From Psychromonas marina (GTDB taxonomy: Bacteria; Pseudomonadota; Gammaproteobacteria; Enterobacterales; Psychromonadaceae): a stretch of DNA of 64,000 nucleotides. A model generated the notes under the pieces. It did no database searches. It had not been told where the DNA came from and worked only from the letters and a program-made list of their open reading frames with translations. Both the position numbers and the translations under genes were made by a program. Of the stretch, positions 10,501-17,815 are shown piece after piece (position 1 is the first letter of the stretch; each line of letters opens with the position of its first letter). The stretch covers positions 120,569 through 184,568 of the forward strand of contig NZ_BSPQ01000019.1 in the NCBI RefSeq assembly GCF_030161115.1, written 5' to 3'.

Positions 10501-10800
10501 TGAGATATTACCATTCTGCGCAGTTCCCCCTTCGATAATGATATTACCACCAGCCGTAATATCATTAGCGACTATTGCCCCATCAGTTAACGTAACATTT
10601 CCATCTGCATTTATACCGCCATTTTGTACCTTAGCATTATTACTAATAGTCACATTACAATAACCATTAATGCTCCCATTATGTGTAGTACTTTCTGGAA
10701 CCGTTAGGTCATTACCAGGAATATCACAATTATCAGCATAAACATTAGAAATAAAAAACAGACAAAAAAAACACAGAATAATTTTAAAAGGATTCATCAT
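7546..10800 (-). CDS. mshQ: MSHA biogenesis protein MshQ-like, large secreted/adhesin-type protein
   Basis: 1084 residues, last gene of the minor-pilin operon. A signal peptide (about 1-22, 'IILCFFCLFFISNVYA') is followed by a repeat region (about 49-193) of 18-residue half-repeats alternating 'GN(I/V)TLTDGA..' and 'GNIIIE.GT.QNG', a bactofilin-like polymer-forming pattern, then cysteine-containing linkers ('CGKSGVDDTD', 'ENICDIAPDLSN'), an Ig-like beta segment (about 350-470) and a long C-terminal region typical of MshQ. MshQ has no firmly established biochemical role; a pilus-associated or tip adhesin is inference from its place after mshC-D-O-P. Its start overlaps the mshP stop by 4 nt (ATGA). 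Confidence 0.85.
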   Translation of the reverse strand: MMNPFKIILCFFCLFFISNVYADNCDIPGNDLTVPESTTHNGSINGYCNVTISNNAKVQNGGINADGNVTLTDGAIVANDITAGGNIIIEGGTAQNGNISAGGNITLTDGALVNNSVTAGGNVIIEDATVQNGSVSADGDITLKAGSRVNNNIDAGGNIIIEAGTVQNGHVYAEGNITLKDGATIPNGDVVADGVVYLIGDVSKQNGKICGKSGVDDTDIDDGSNISYDNIFVGEDCSQPWDGNPPTENICDIAPDLSNYKIEPDNYFRLGQGDEYTVPSGYDGLYVDGTVTLNNRSIFNGNIYATGDVELKNSATVNGTVYSEGLIELKQFAQITDGQCPGTSPPSPDEYRFEIITNSDALTCEPHAVTIRVENADGDLIESYAKEVTLKAEQASVLTTWSTMGAKGILTDKGNGEATYSFDEDDKGSATLGLSNPTANEKLTVTVNEGGISTTSEEITFHPALIKTTLECDKNISDTSGVSHCINTANKEFSLKLTAIKADESNVCESYNPSSIAFNSDYVTPNSSATEVQIIYADKDNNEMETTQPLPINSDPVNLALVFLLGEATVGVNYPDAGKININVVDVDNPSITGSAQTIVNPFAIKISNINGYTDNTGNPISNPSTKGIGDGFIRASYTNYTGGIADAVDTFTVTIQALIDCDNSIGCTSTAPNFYNGSDDGDVIEVTPQLVFPTSGELGTLYSPSGASSPTFKTTASSKNSPRLAYSEVGSIDLYAEGKNYLVAGNHINAEKDAGDNNILTTVGRFFPDYLALTADSFIAISSCSSDSGDFSYLGQEEIGVTYKLTAHPQGATDTTLNYDDSFGYPVAESFEQFARDQSNDELSVLQEKLSPAVNYYSKSDWSGGVFTLSPSYIGVDRDRTTAQGPFLIDDNSAIDYFIKLTGVDGEQLKTDSETSCNEFSSAFIDQCLLGDLNDIVHGRLQAGNGHGSEFQSIRTLVEATYFDGTQFVPFKRDDCTTLVATQVEKETLAGTENDITAKTNLTILNSPLISGQSHFEFSAPQLRGKMNYFIELHSVAPWLLDSGNEVECKGANAGLNDCIKGYVEFGLFRGNDRIIYRMQTFD
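10222..10656 (-). repeat. Coding tandem repeats in mshQ (54-nt half units, 108-nt super-unit)
   Basis: DNA encoding about 145 residues of alternating 18-residue units beginning GN(V/I). Two unit types alternate ('..TLTDGA.V.N..TAG' and '..IIE.GT.QNG..SA.'), so the true period is 108 nt. Units are diverged, with recognisable blocks such as ATTACCACCAGC and CCATTTTG recurring on the plus strand. Confidence 0.8.
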
Positions 10801-11243
10801 AAACTCACTGCCTCAACAGTAATTTGGCGACGGGTAACGGTTTGTGCATTTTCACAAACGGCTGTGCTGACGACTTGGTAACGGGTTGGCAGGCTTGCAG
10901 AGGCCTCGGGTTTAAGTATCTGGCATTGATATGCGGCGCTGCAGCCGTGGAAACCGTCATCATCACTCAGTGTAACTGTTATATCGATTGGATCAGACTC
11001 ACTGCAATTAGTTTCATTAGCAGTTGTGCTGCCTAGAGGGAACAAGTCTACCAAAGCGATCTCACTTGCTGAATAAGCACTCAAATAGGCACGCGCGGCA
11101 TACACTTCATAACTTGTGCCCTTTGCACTGTCACGTTGCAGGGAAACTAACGCGGCGCCCACCAGCGAGATAATAATAATCACAAAAATGGCGAGTACGA
11201 TCGCACTGCCCTGCTGTTTTTTGCATATATTTTTATGGGACAT
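10797..11243 (-). CDS. mshP: MSHA minor pilin-like protein MshP (PilX type)
   Basis: Small protein with an N-terminal hydrophobic helix ('GSAIVLAIFVIIIISLVGAALVSL') after a short basic leader ending QQG, as in PilX/MshP-type minor pilin proteins that help initiate pilus assembly. The frame is open to 11288, but I start at ATG 11243 ('MSHKNICKKQQGSAI'), which puts the leader at the right length and gives an 11-nt overlap with the end of mshO, the same arrangement as mshC/mshD. Several cysteines in the C-terminal half ('NETNCSESD', 'GCSAAYQC', 'VCENAQ') probably form disulfides outside the cytoplasm. Confidence 0.85.
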   Translation of the reverse strand: MSHKNICKKQQGSAIVLAIFVIIIISLVGAALVSLQRDSAKGTSYEVYAARAYLSAYSASEIALVDLFPLGSTTANETNCSESDPIDITVTLSDDDGFHGCSAAYQCQILKPEASASLPTRYQVVSTAVCENAQTVTRRQITVEAVSL

Positions 11244-11952
11244 TATTAACATGCAACGTTTGTTCAATTGGCACCTCCTGCCCATCAAAATCTAGCATAA
11301 AAGTGACCTTGGCTAAGCCGTTTCGCTGTAGGGTTGGCTCAAATACCAAGAAATCTCCCTCAATATTATTCGCCATTAGACTGCCATCTGAGAAGCAATC
11401 TTCAGCTAACCTAAGTTCTTTTGAAGAATTAAAATAGTAACTTTTACTGTCTCGAATAATATACAAGCGCTTACTGGGAGAACCGAGAGGAAAGCTCACT
11501 GCATTTGCAAAGCTGATTGTTTCGCCATCAACCTCACTAATAGGCTGTACCTTATTCGAGGTTAACTCGTCCGCCTGTAATAAATAAACCACCGCTTTGT
11601 CGCCATCTTCAAAGCTGTAATCATCGATACTAGCGATCCCTGCGGTTGAGCTACTAAAGGGGGAGATAGGAAAATCATAATCGTAAAGCGTACTTTTAAT
11701 AATTGGTGTATAGGTTAAACACTGACCACTATAAGAGACGATAAGGCTATTAGGCAGTGCGTTTAAAATATCACGACGCAGACGTTCCATCACAAAGCGG
11801 GTGCTATTTAGCTCTCTATCGCGTTCGCTAATATCGGTATAGATACCGATTCCCGTGGCGATATAACTACTGGTGGCAATACCTATCGCAGCTAAAACAA
11901 TAATAACAATCACCAACTCAATGAGGGTGAAACCTTGCTGCTTTAATCTCAT
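11233..11952 (-). CDS. mshO: MSHA minor pilin MshO (type IV prepilin)
   Basis: 239 residues beginning 'MRLKQQGFTLIELVIVII': a short basic leader, the prepilin peptidase site between G7 and F8, and the N-methylated hydrophobic helix with the conserved Glu at mature position 5. The rest is a pseudopilin-type globular domain ('NSTRFVMERLRRDILNALPNS' resembles PulJ/MshO). Start ATG overlaps the mshD stop (TAATG), so translation is coupled. Predicted to be a minor component of the MSHA pilus. Confidence 0.88.
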   Translation of the reverse strand: MRLKQQGFTLIELVIVIIVLAAIGIATSSYIATGIGIYTDISERDRELNSTRFVMERLRRDILNALPNSLIVSYSGQCLTYTPIIKSTLYDYDFPISPFSSSTAGIASIDDYSFEDGDKAVVYLLQADELTSNKVQPISEVDGETISFANAVSFPLGSPSKRLYIIRDSKSYYFNSSKELRLAEDCFSDGSLMANNIEGDFLVFEPTLQRNGLAKVTFMLDFDGQEVPIEQTLHVNNVP

Positions 11953-12533
11953 TAATAGTTTCCTTTTAATGCGCTAAAGCGGATCTCTTCGTTACTTGGT
12001 GTTTTAATGATAACCACGAGTTTTTTGGCTCTATCATCAACTACACCGACATCCGTAGATATTTTTACCACTTCGATTTTGACAGAATAGTTTGTATATT
12101 GATCGGGTAAAAGATTGCCTAAAACATCACCATAAGCCACAGCAGGAATAAAAACAGCAATACGGCCGTTATCACCCAAATAGGTAATAAAATCATCTAC
12201 ATCGTTAAAGTCTTGGTGTTTTTTAAGTGTCTCACTCCCATCTCGACCCAATGTAGTGGAGCAGGCACTGTCAACCACTTCGATAGGCCAACCCTCACCA
12301 CATCGATATAAGCCACCATTGTGGTCAGAGTTTTCATCGTAACTACGTGAAAGCATATTTTGCATAATGCTTTGTCCAAGTTGAGAAGCACGCAATCGAT
12401 ATAAGGGTTCGAGTGCATCTTTGCTTTGTGAAATCAGCATGGTATTCATGATCATCATCGCAACGGCCAGCACCACAATACCAACAACGAGTTCAACTAA
12501 GGTAAAGCCTTTAGCGGTAAACTTACTGCGCAT
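11952..12533 (-). CDS. mshD: MSHA minor pilin MshD (type IV prepilin)
   Basis: About 193 residues from the ATG at 12533 ('MRSKFTAKGFTLVELVVGIVV'). The frame stays open to 12584, but the shorter start gives a normal 9-residue prepilin leader ending in Gly and overlaps mshC by 11 nt. Cleavage is expected between G and F, with Glu at mature position 5. Two cysteines ('YRCGEGWP' and 'DSACSTTLG') could pair. Located between mshC and mshO, the standard MSHA order. Confidence 0.88.
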   Translation of the reverse strand: MRSKFTAKGFTLVELVVGIVVLAVAMMIMNTMLISQSKDALEPLYRLRASQLGQSIMQNMLSRSYDENSDHNGGLYRCGEGWPIEVVDSACSTTLGRDGSETLKKHQDFNDVDDFITYLGDNGRIAVFIPAVAYGDVLGNLLPDQYTNYSVKIEVVKISTDVGVVDDRAKKLVVIIKTPSNEEIRFSALKGNY

Positions 12534-13020
12534 GGATAAAGCCCTCAGTTTCGATTGTAATAGACAATCCGTTATCGCCATCAATAGTGATGCTATTATC
12601 CCCCTCGACTAACTTCCCCTGAAGATCAAAACGATATTTTTTAGTATCAAGCATACCCGTTGGAAATTTGACGGGTGCAAACTCATTATAACTCTCGTTA
12701 TTACAAACACTCCCCTGAGAAGGGTTAGCGCAACTGCCACCTGATTTACTAGTATGTTCATTATAAAAACAGTCACTTTTTACCACTAGCCAATAACAGG
12801 CATTTTTGCTGGCGTCATCTTTCGGGTCGGCATTCATGCCCTGCAGTTGTACTAAGCGCAAACGCGCGATCAATTGGTCACGCACGGTATAATCTTCAAA
12901 ACTGGTACGGTTAACAAACTTAGGCACAGCAACCACCGCTAACACAGCTAATACAATGATCACTACCACCAATTCAATCAGTGTAAAACCTTGGTTTAAG
13001 CGTTTATCGAATAACCCCAT
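12523..13020 (-). CDS. mshC: MSHA minor pilin MshC (type IV prepilin)
   Basis: 165 residues; leader 'MGLFDKRLNQG' then 'FTLIELVVVIIVLAVLAVVAVPKF', a classic type IV prepilin N-terminus. The soluble part contains 'ARLRLVQLQGMNAD', as in MshC, and four to five cysteines. First gene of mshC-D-O-P-Q, separated from the pilin genes by 160 nt that contain a strong terminator, so the minor-pilin operon probably also needs its own promoter or read-through. Confidence 0.88.
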   Translation of the reverse strand: MGLFDKRLNQGFTLIELVVVIIVLAVLAVVAVPKFVNRTSFEDYTVRDQLIARLRLVQLQGMNADPKDDASKNACYWLVVKSDCFYNEHTSKSGGSCANPSQGSVCNNESYNEFAPVKFPTGMLDTKKYRFDLQGKLVEGDNSITIDGDNGLSITIETEGFIHAQ

Positions 13021-13125
13021 TGATGTTTGACCCTAAAGTAAAGAAAACTGTTAAATGAGTTTACAAGTATAAGAAATATTTACGGTTGTTTCGAGATAAA
13101 GTGAATTTTTTAGTGTTTCAGAAAC

Positions 13126-13155
13126 AAAAAATCCCACAAATTTGTGGGATTTTTA
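13126..13155 (-). terminator. Strong terminator between pilin array and mshC
   Basis: Perfect 20-bp palindrome ATCCCACAAA/TTTGTGGGAT flanked by five A and five T. Lies 26 nt after the stop of the last MshA-like gene. It would let the abundant pilin message end here while some read-through feeds mshC-Q. Confidence 0.9.
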
Positions 13156-13180
13156 TTTACCATAGCAGTTATGTTTCTAA

Positions 13181-13657
13181 CTAACAGTCAGTATCATTTA
13201 CAGTTATTGTTGGGCGAGCAGGCGATGTTCCTAATGTGTACGAAACATTACATTTAGCAGGATTATAAGTTGCAGCAGCACTTGAGGCATAAAAGTACAT
13301 TGGACCTGTTGCTGTAGTACCATCAGTGGTGTACCAATCATTAGTACTTAAGTCAATTACAGAACCAATACCTGCAGACGTCGCGGTCGGGTAGCCATAA
13401 ACAACTGGCAGATCTTTAGTATCATTATCATTAATATCAATAAATGTAGAGGCCAATTTCTCAACACCATCAATCGCTGCTTTTGAATAAGTTAATGTCG
13501 CACCGCCTTCAAGCGCTGCTTTAACGCCTTTCAATGCAGAAACACGCGCATCACTTTGCAAATCAATAAATTTAGGCACGGCAACCGCAGCTAAAATACC
13601 TAAAATAATAATTACGATCACTAATTCAATTAATGTAAAACCACTTGCTTTTTTCAT
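13181..13657 (-). CDS. mshA: MshA-like type IV major pilin, copy 1 (nearest mshC)
   Basis: 158 residues from ATG 13657, which has a GGAGAG ribosome site 5-6 nt upstream; a TTG four codons earlier is ignored. 'MKKASG/FTLIELVIVIIILGILAAVAVPKFIDLQSDAR' is a prepilin leader plus the MSHA-type helix. The C-terminal pair of cysteines ('PAKCNVSY' and the final 'DTDC') closes the pilin D-loop. Differs from the next two copies mainly in the middle third (about residues 60-125). The last copy before the terminator, so part of a three-gene pilin transcript. Confidence 0.9.
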   Translation of the reverse strand: MKKASGFTLIELVIVIIILGILAAVAVPKFIDLQSDARVSALKGVKAALEGGATLTYSKAAIDGVEKLASTFIDINDNDTKDLPVVYGYPTATSAGIGSVIDLSTNDWYTTDGTTATGPMYFYASSAAATYNPAKCNVSYTLGTSPARPTITVNDTDC

Positions 13658-13683
13658 ATTACTCTCCAAATTTTAAAAAATAA

Positions 13684-14127
13684 TTAACAGCCAGTATCAG
13701 TGACTTCTATTTCAGGACGAACTCCGACAGTCGTTGGTGGCTCATAAGAAACATTACATGTTGCTTGAGAAGCTGATGAATCAACTGAGAAAATAAGAAC
13801 ACCTGTACCGTCTGCTGCAGAAGTCCAATCACCTGAGCTTAATTCAATCGCATCAAATATTCCCGCTACAGTTGGGTAACCAAACTTGCTCATTACACCA
13901 CTTTTTGTAGGTGTTGCAGTTGAACTCTTTTCAATCCCCTGAATAGCAGCTTGTGAATAAGTCAATGTTGCACCGCCCTCTAATGCCGCTTTAACACCTT
14001 TTAACGCTGACGCTCGTGCATCACCTTGTAAATCGATAAACTTTGGCACGGCTGTTGCAGCTAAAATACCTAGAATAATAATTACGATAACTAATTCAAT
14101 TAACGTAAAACCTGACTGTTTTCTCAT
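13684..14127 (-). CDS. MshA-like type IV major pilin, copy 2
   Basis: 147 residues; 'MRKQSG/FTLIELVIVIIILGILAATAVPKF' with TAGGAAA ribosome site. Near-identical N-terminal 55 residues to copies 1 and 3 ('ALKGVKAALEGGATLTYSQAAI'), then a diverged body and the same C-terminal Cys pair ('ATCNVSYEP' and 'DTGC'). It lies 26 nt upstream of copy 1, so both are on one message. Which copy builds the pilus shaft cannot be told from sequence. Confidence 0.88.
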   Translation of the reverse strand: MRKQSGFTLIELVIVIIILGILAATAVPKFIDLQGDARASALKGVKAALEGGATLTYSQAAIQGIEKSSTATPTKSGVMSKFGYPTVAGIFDAIELSSGDWTSAADGTGVLIFSVDSSASQATCNVSYEPPTTVGVRPEIEVTDTGC

Positions 14128-14215
14128 TTTCCTACCTTAAATTTATATTAACAGTGACTAAGAATAGACACTTAATTTTAAAAAAATACATTTAACTGCG
14201 ATTATGAACAATTAT

Positions 14216-14665
14216 TTAGCAATCATCAACTTTTGCATCAATTAAAGGACGTTTACCTTGTCTGGCAGCACTGTATTCGACTCTACATTCCACCGTTGCA
14301 AGAGCACCTGATGCAGTAATAATTAAAGGGCTACTTGTTGTTTCAGGACTAACCGCCCAATCAAGCTCACTTAATTCAATCGCCTTGATAATCCCGCCGA
14401 CTGTTGCTGCTGGGTAACCATACACAAGTTCAACCCCCTCTCGAGTACTTTTTCCTGTGGATGTTTTTTCAATCCCTTCAATAGCCGCCTGTGCATAGGT
14501 TAAGCTTGCACCGCCTTCTAGCGCTGCTTTCACGCCATATAATGAAGATGCACGTGCGTCACCTTGCAGGTCAATAAACTTCGGCAACGCAGTGGCCGCT
14601 AAAATACCGAGAATAATAATAACAATAACCAGTTCAATTAATGTAAACCCCGACTGTGGCTTCAT
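14216..14665 (-). CDS. MshA-like type IV major pilin, copy 3 (first in the array)
   Basis: 149 residues from ATG 14665 ('MKPQSG/FTLIELVIVII'), preceded by GGAG at 8 nt; the frame is open to 14704 but that start would give an over-long leader. The most diverged copy: its body ends 'SAARQGKRPLIDAKVDDC', more basic than the others, but the Cys pair ('VECRVEY' and the final C) is kept. First gene of the array; 88 nt separates it from copy 2. Confidence 0.87.
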   Translation of the reverse strand: MKPQSGFTLIELVIVIIILGILAATALPKFIDLQGDARASSLYGVKAALEGGASLTYAQAAIEGIEKTSTGKSTREGVELVYGYPAATVGGIIKAIELSELDWAVSPETTSSPLIITASGALATVECRVEYSAARQGKRPLIDAKVDDC

Positions 14666-15034
14666 TGCCGTAACTCCATGAGTAAATAACTTCGCAAAAT
14701 GCAAAAAAAGCGAGATAAAATGAATCGCCTAGTCTACACAAGCAATTTACACGCCAAGTTAAAATGATAATGAAAATCATTTATTGACAGACAGCTAATT
14801 GAATGAGAAAGAGAAACCATTCAATATGTTATGTCAAAAAACAATATGAGAACATATCATTTTTTTAATATAAAAAAAGCCCTTACCTATCCATTTTTTA
14901 ATTTACTAGGTCAAATTTTTAGCATATTGCGTATTGATCATTAAATGGGTAATCTGCAGCTAAGCTTTGGCAAATGCTAAAGCACAAAATAATAAAACTA
15001 TTAGTAATTATCAGTTTTTTAAAAAGGAATATTT
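14666..15034. other. 369-bp divergent spacer between pilin array and NSS transporter
   Basis: AT-rich, no gene. It must hold the promoters of both the pilin array (minus) and the transporter (plus). The only specific site I recognise is the Fur-box-like sequence at 14766-14784. Confidence 0.6.
14766..14784. promoter_or_regulatory. Fur-box-like site
   Basis: GATAATGAAAATCATTTAT, which matches the classic 19-bp Fur consensus (GATAATGATAATCATTATC) at about 15 of 19 positions including the AATCATT half. It is about 100 nt upstream of the first pilin gene and 250 nt upstream of the transporter. AT-rich background makes chance matches possible. Confidence 0.45.
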
Positions 15035-16516
15035 ATGAAACGAGAACAATGGGGATCCCGAGCCGGGTTTATCCTCGCAGCCGTCGGTTCTGCAATCGGC
15101 TTAGGTAACATTTGGCGCTTCCCTTATATGGCTTATGAGAATGGGGGCGGAGCGTTTTTCATCCCTTACCTATTTGCTATGTTAACCGCCGGCATTCCCT
15201 TTATGATCATGGAATTTGGTATGGGCCACAAATATCGTGGTGCAGCACCGCGTGTATTTGCACGCTTGAACAGCAAGTTTGAATGGCTAGGTTGGTTCCA
15301 AGTGATGCTTGCAGCAATTATTGCGGTTTATTATGTTGCCGTTATTGGTTGGGCTATCTCCTACTTTAATATGTCATTTACACAAAGCTGGGGCTCAGAT
15401 ACTAATGCTTACTTTTTTAGTGAGTTCCTACAACTAGGTGGTGATAATGGTCCGAGTAAATTAGGTTCGATTCAGTGGCATATTGCAATTCCTATGGCGA
15501 TTGCATGGGCGATTACCTTCGCAGCAATTTTCACCGGTGTTAAAGGTGGTATTGAACGCGCAAGTAAAATCATGATGCCTTTACTGTTCCTGATGGTGAT
15601 TGCGCTGATTGCGCGTATGATCATGCTACCGGGTGCACTAGATGGCCTGAATTACCTTTTCGAACCTGATTTTAGTAAAATTGCGGATCCTAAAGTGTGG
15701 TCAGCGGCTTATGGTCAGATATTCTTCACCCTGAGTGTCGGCTTCTCAATCATGCTTGCCTACTCAAGTTACCTACCTGAAAAATCAGACATCACTAATA
15801 ACGCGTTTATGACGGTATTGATTAACTGTGGTTTCTCTATCATCGCAGGTATCTTAATTTTTGCTATTTTAGGTAACATGGCACACGAACAAGCAAAACC
15901 ATTAACCGAGGTTGTTTCATCGGGTGTGGGTCTTGCATTTGTGACTATTCCTTCTGCGATTAACCTCTTACCAGCGCCTTATATTTTGGGTCCGGTATTC
16001 TTCTTTGCATTAGTGATTGCAGGCCTAAGCTCGCATATCTCTATTATTGAAGCGGTAACATCAGCGTTTATCGATAAATTAAACTTATCACGCAAAGTGG
16101 CCGCATCTTTGGTGTGTGGTATCGGCTTTGTGGTATCGATGTCATTTGCAACCAATGGCGGTCTATTACTGTTAGACCTAGTTGATTACTTCATGAATAA
16201 CATTGCACTGTTAGCAAGCTGTTTGATTGAACTATTGATTATGGGCTGGATTATCAAACTTTCTGATATCCATAAACATGTAAACAATATTTCTGAATTC
16301 ACTATCGGTAACTGGTTTGAGATCTGCTTGAAGTTTATCAGCCCACTCTTCCTATTGGTGATTTTAGGCACAAATATTTATACCACGATAACGGAAGGTT
16401 ACGGCGGTTACTCAACCTCAGACTTAATGATGTTAGGCTGGGGATTAGTTGCTGCGATGTTGGTGAGTGCTGTTTTAATCAACAAAGCAAGTAAAAATAA
16501 CACACAGGAGAGTTAA
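15035..16516 (+). CDS. Sodium-coupled amino acid transporter (NSS/SNF family)
   Basis: 493 residues, 11-12 membrane segments. The N-terminus 'WGSRAGFILAAVGSAIGLGNIWRFPYMAYENGGGAF' is the neurotransmitter:sodium symporter signature that forms the sodium and substrate sites in LeuT-type transporters. By family and by the MetS-type small gene directly downstream it most likely imports methionine, alanine or a similar neutral amino acid with Na+. Substrate cannot be fixed from sequence. Ribosome site AAAAAGGA precedes the ATG. Ends one base before the small-subunit start. Confidence 0.93.
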   Translation: MKREQWGSRAGFILAAVGSAIGLGNIWRFPYMAYENGGGAFFIPYLFAMLTAGIPFMIMEFGMGHKYRGAAPRVFARLNSKFEWLGWFQVMLAAIIAVYYVAVIGWAISYFNMSFTQSWGSDTNAYFFSEFLQLGGDNGPSKLGSIQWHIAIPMAIAWAITFAAIFTGVKGGIERASKIMMPLLFLMVIALIARMIMLPGALDGLNYLFEPDFSKIADPKVWSAAYGQIFFTLSVGFSIMLAYSSYLPEKSDITNNAFMTVLINCGFSIIAGILIFAILGNMAHEQAKPLTEVVSSGVGLAFVTIPSAINLLPAPYILGPVFFFALVIAGLSSHISIIEAVTSAFIDKLNLSRKVAASLVCGIGFVVSMSFATNGGLLLLDLVDYFMNNIALLASCLIELLIMGWIIKLSDIHKHVNNISEFTIGNWFEICLKFISPLFLLVILGTNIYTTITEGYGGYSTSDLMMLGWGLVAAMLVSAVLINKASKNNTQES

Positions 16517-16517
16517 G

Positions 16518-16625
16518 ATGACAACTGGTGCAATTATAATGATGGTTCTGGGGTTAGGGATCACTTGGGGAGGCGCAGCCTTCTGTATTCGCAAAGCGAT
16601 GAACGCGAATAAAGCCGAATCGTAG
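16518..16625 (+). CDS. Small subunit of the NSS transporter (MetS-type, 35 residues)
   Basis: 35-residue protein starting 'MTTGAIIMMVLGLGITWGG', one membrane helix and a basic tail 'CIRKAMNANKAES'. It matches the methionine/alanine import small-subunit (MetS) pattern known from MetP/MetS transporters, in which the small protein is needed for uptake. The ATG has an AGGAGAGTTAAG ribosome site overlapping the end of the transporter gene, one base after its stop. Too short for most gene finders. Confidence 0.88.
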   Translation: MTTGAIIMMVLGLGITWGGAAFCIRKAMNANKAES

Positions 16626-16651
16626 AACGAAGAAATAAAAATGCTGAATCA

Positions 16652-16683
16652 TAGGCAAGATAGCGAATCTGCTATCTTGCCTA
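16652..16683 (+). terminator. Hairpin after transporter operon
   Basis: Perfect 13-bp stem TAGGCAAGATAGC / GCTATCTTGCCTA with a 6-nt loop, 26 nt past the small-subunit stop. There is no good T-run, so it may be a Rho-linked or mRNA-stabilising hairpin. Confidence 0.65.
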
Positions 16684-16820
16684 ATTCCTACCCTGAAATA
16701 TTCCCCCCATTACCTCCAACACGCATCTCGATTAATTGACAAAAAAATAATTTACATCAAGTTTATTCTCTAAGTTTTAAGTAATCTATTTAAACCATCT
16801 ACTGATAAGGAGATTAAGGG

Positions 16821-17684
16821 GTGATAAACAAGACATTTTTTTTGTGTGTGGCAGCTGCACTCTTACCAACAATAGCAAATGCAACACCTAGCGATGCTCA
16901 GCAACATGAGCAAGTCTCAGATAAAGTCATTGCAGATCAACGCTTCAAATTATCACTTCAGTCGACGAGCAAAGGGTTTGGACCGCAAGCTCCTCGTGAT
17001 ATCGACACCATCAAAGGAAATAACAAGCGTATTTCTAGTCCTGCACCACCCTACACCTCAATGAATCTTTGTAATATACATTTCCATAAAAATGCAGAGC
17101 ATAAAGGTGGTGAGTTTACCAAGTATGCTGGTAACGGAGATGGGCACGGTTATAACACCGGCTTTGTTTATTCAGGGACATTAACGAAAGCTGAATTGGC
17201 CCCATTAAAACATGCAATTGGTGTGAGCAAACATGCTGGCCTTAATTCCGGTGACACGATAGAAGTACATTACGTGTATTCAACCGCGCTAGTACAACCA
17301 GGCCCAACATTAATCGCCTGCTTAGATGACGCAATAACTAATCCACAACTGCGTGTAGAAACACAGGTTTATGTTCTCGTGAATGATCGCAATGCGTTAG
17401 ATTTTTCAACCTTAACAGAATTTGCTATGAGAGCGGGTTATCACCAAGCCCTTCATATTCCCAATAATACAGGGGTAGCAGTTCAATATGCAGGCTCAAC
17501 AACAGGCCCAAGTTATAATGAAAAAGCGTCTCCTTTTCAGGTTACCTGGAACGTTCGACCTAAGGTTGCCAAAGTTAATATTAAGAGTGTCGGTAAATGG
17601 TTAGAAAGTAATGCTTTTAATGAAAATCATGCCCATGCTGTGCGTAATTTAGTGGTTAACCCATCGTTATTGTCTAGCCGTTAA
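16821..17684 (+). CDS. Probable delta-class carbonic anhydrase, periplasmic
   Basis: 287 residues with a signal peptide (about 1-21, cut after 'TIANA'). Core segment 'MNLCNIHFHKNAEHKGGEF' (C84, H87, H89, H94) followed by 'YAGNGDGHGYNTGF' and 'TIEVHYVYSTA' fits the putative delta carbonic anhydrase family first known from diatoms; these would hydrate CO2 in the periplasm with a histidine-bound metal. Assignment is from motif memory, not a search. Start is GTG 16821 with AAGGAG 8 nt before it. Stands alone between the transporter and the convergent kinase gene. Confidence 0.72.
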   Translation: MINKTFFLCVAAALLPTIANATPSDAQQHEQVSDKVIADQRFKLSLQSTSKGFGPQAPRDIDTIKGNNKRISSPAPPYTSMNLCNIHFHKNAEHKGGEFTKYAGNGDGHGYNTGFVYSGTLTKAELAPLKHAIGVSKHAGLNSGDTIEVHYVYSTALVQPGPTLIACLDDAITNPQLRVETQVYVLVNDRNALDFSTLTEFAMRAGYHQALHIPNNTGVAVQYAGSTTGPSYNEKASPFQVTWNVRPKVAKVNIKSVGKWLESNAFNENHAHAVRNLVVNPSLLSSR

Positions 17685-17782
17685 AGGGCTGATAAATTAG
17701 TGAGCAGAGATTACCCAATAAAAATACTCACTAACAGCAGAGAGACTTATAGCAATAACCATGTTCGGTTGTTGGTATCAAT

Positions 17783-17808
17783 AAAGAGGGTAATGCTCCC
17801 CCCTCTTT
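17783..17808. terminator. Terminator between carbonic anhydrase and kinase genes
   Basis: AAAGAGGG / CCCTCTTT stem with a 10-nt loop between two converging genes, 8 nt from the kinase stop. Likely serves both. Confidence 0.65.
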
Positions 17809-17815
17809 TCCGCGT

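Noticed and set aside
10222..10656. CRISPR or satellite outside coding sequence
   Set aside because: Repeats are diverged, in frame, and encode regular 18-residue protein units.
12197..12418. 73-codon minus-strand frame
   Set aside because: Out-of-frame overlap within mshD, which has clear prepilin features.
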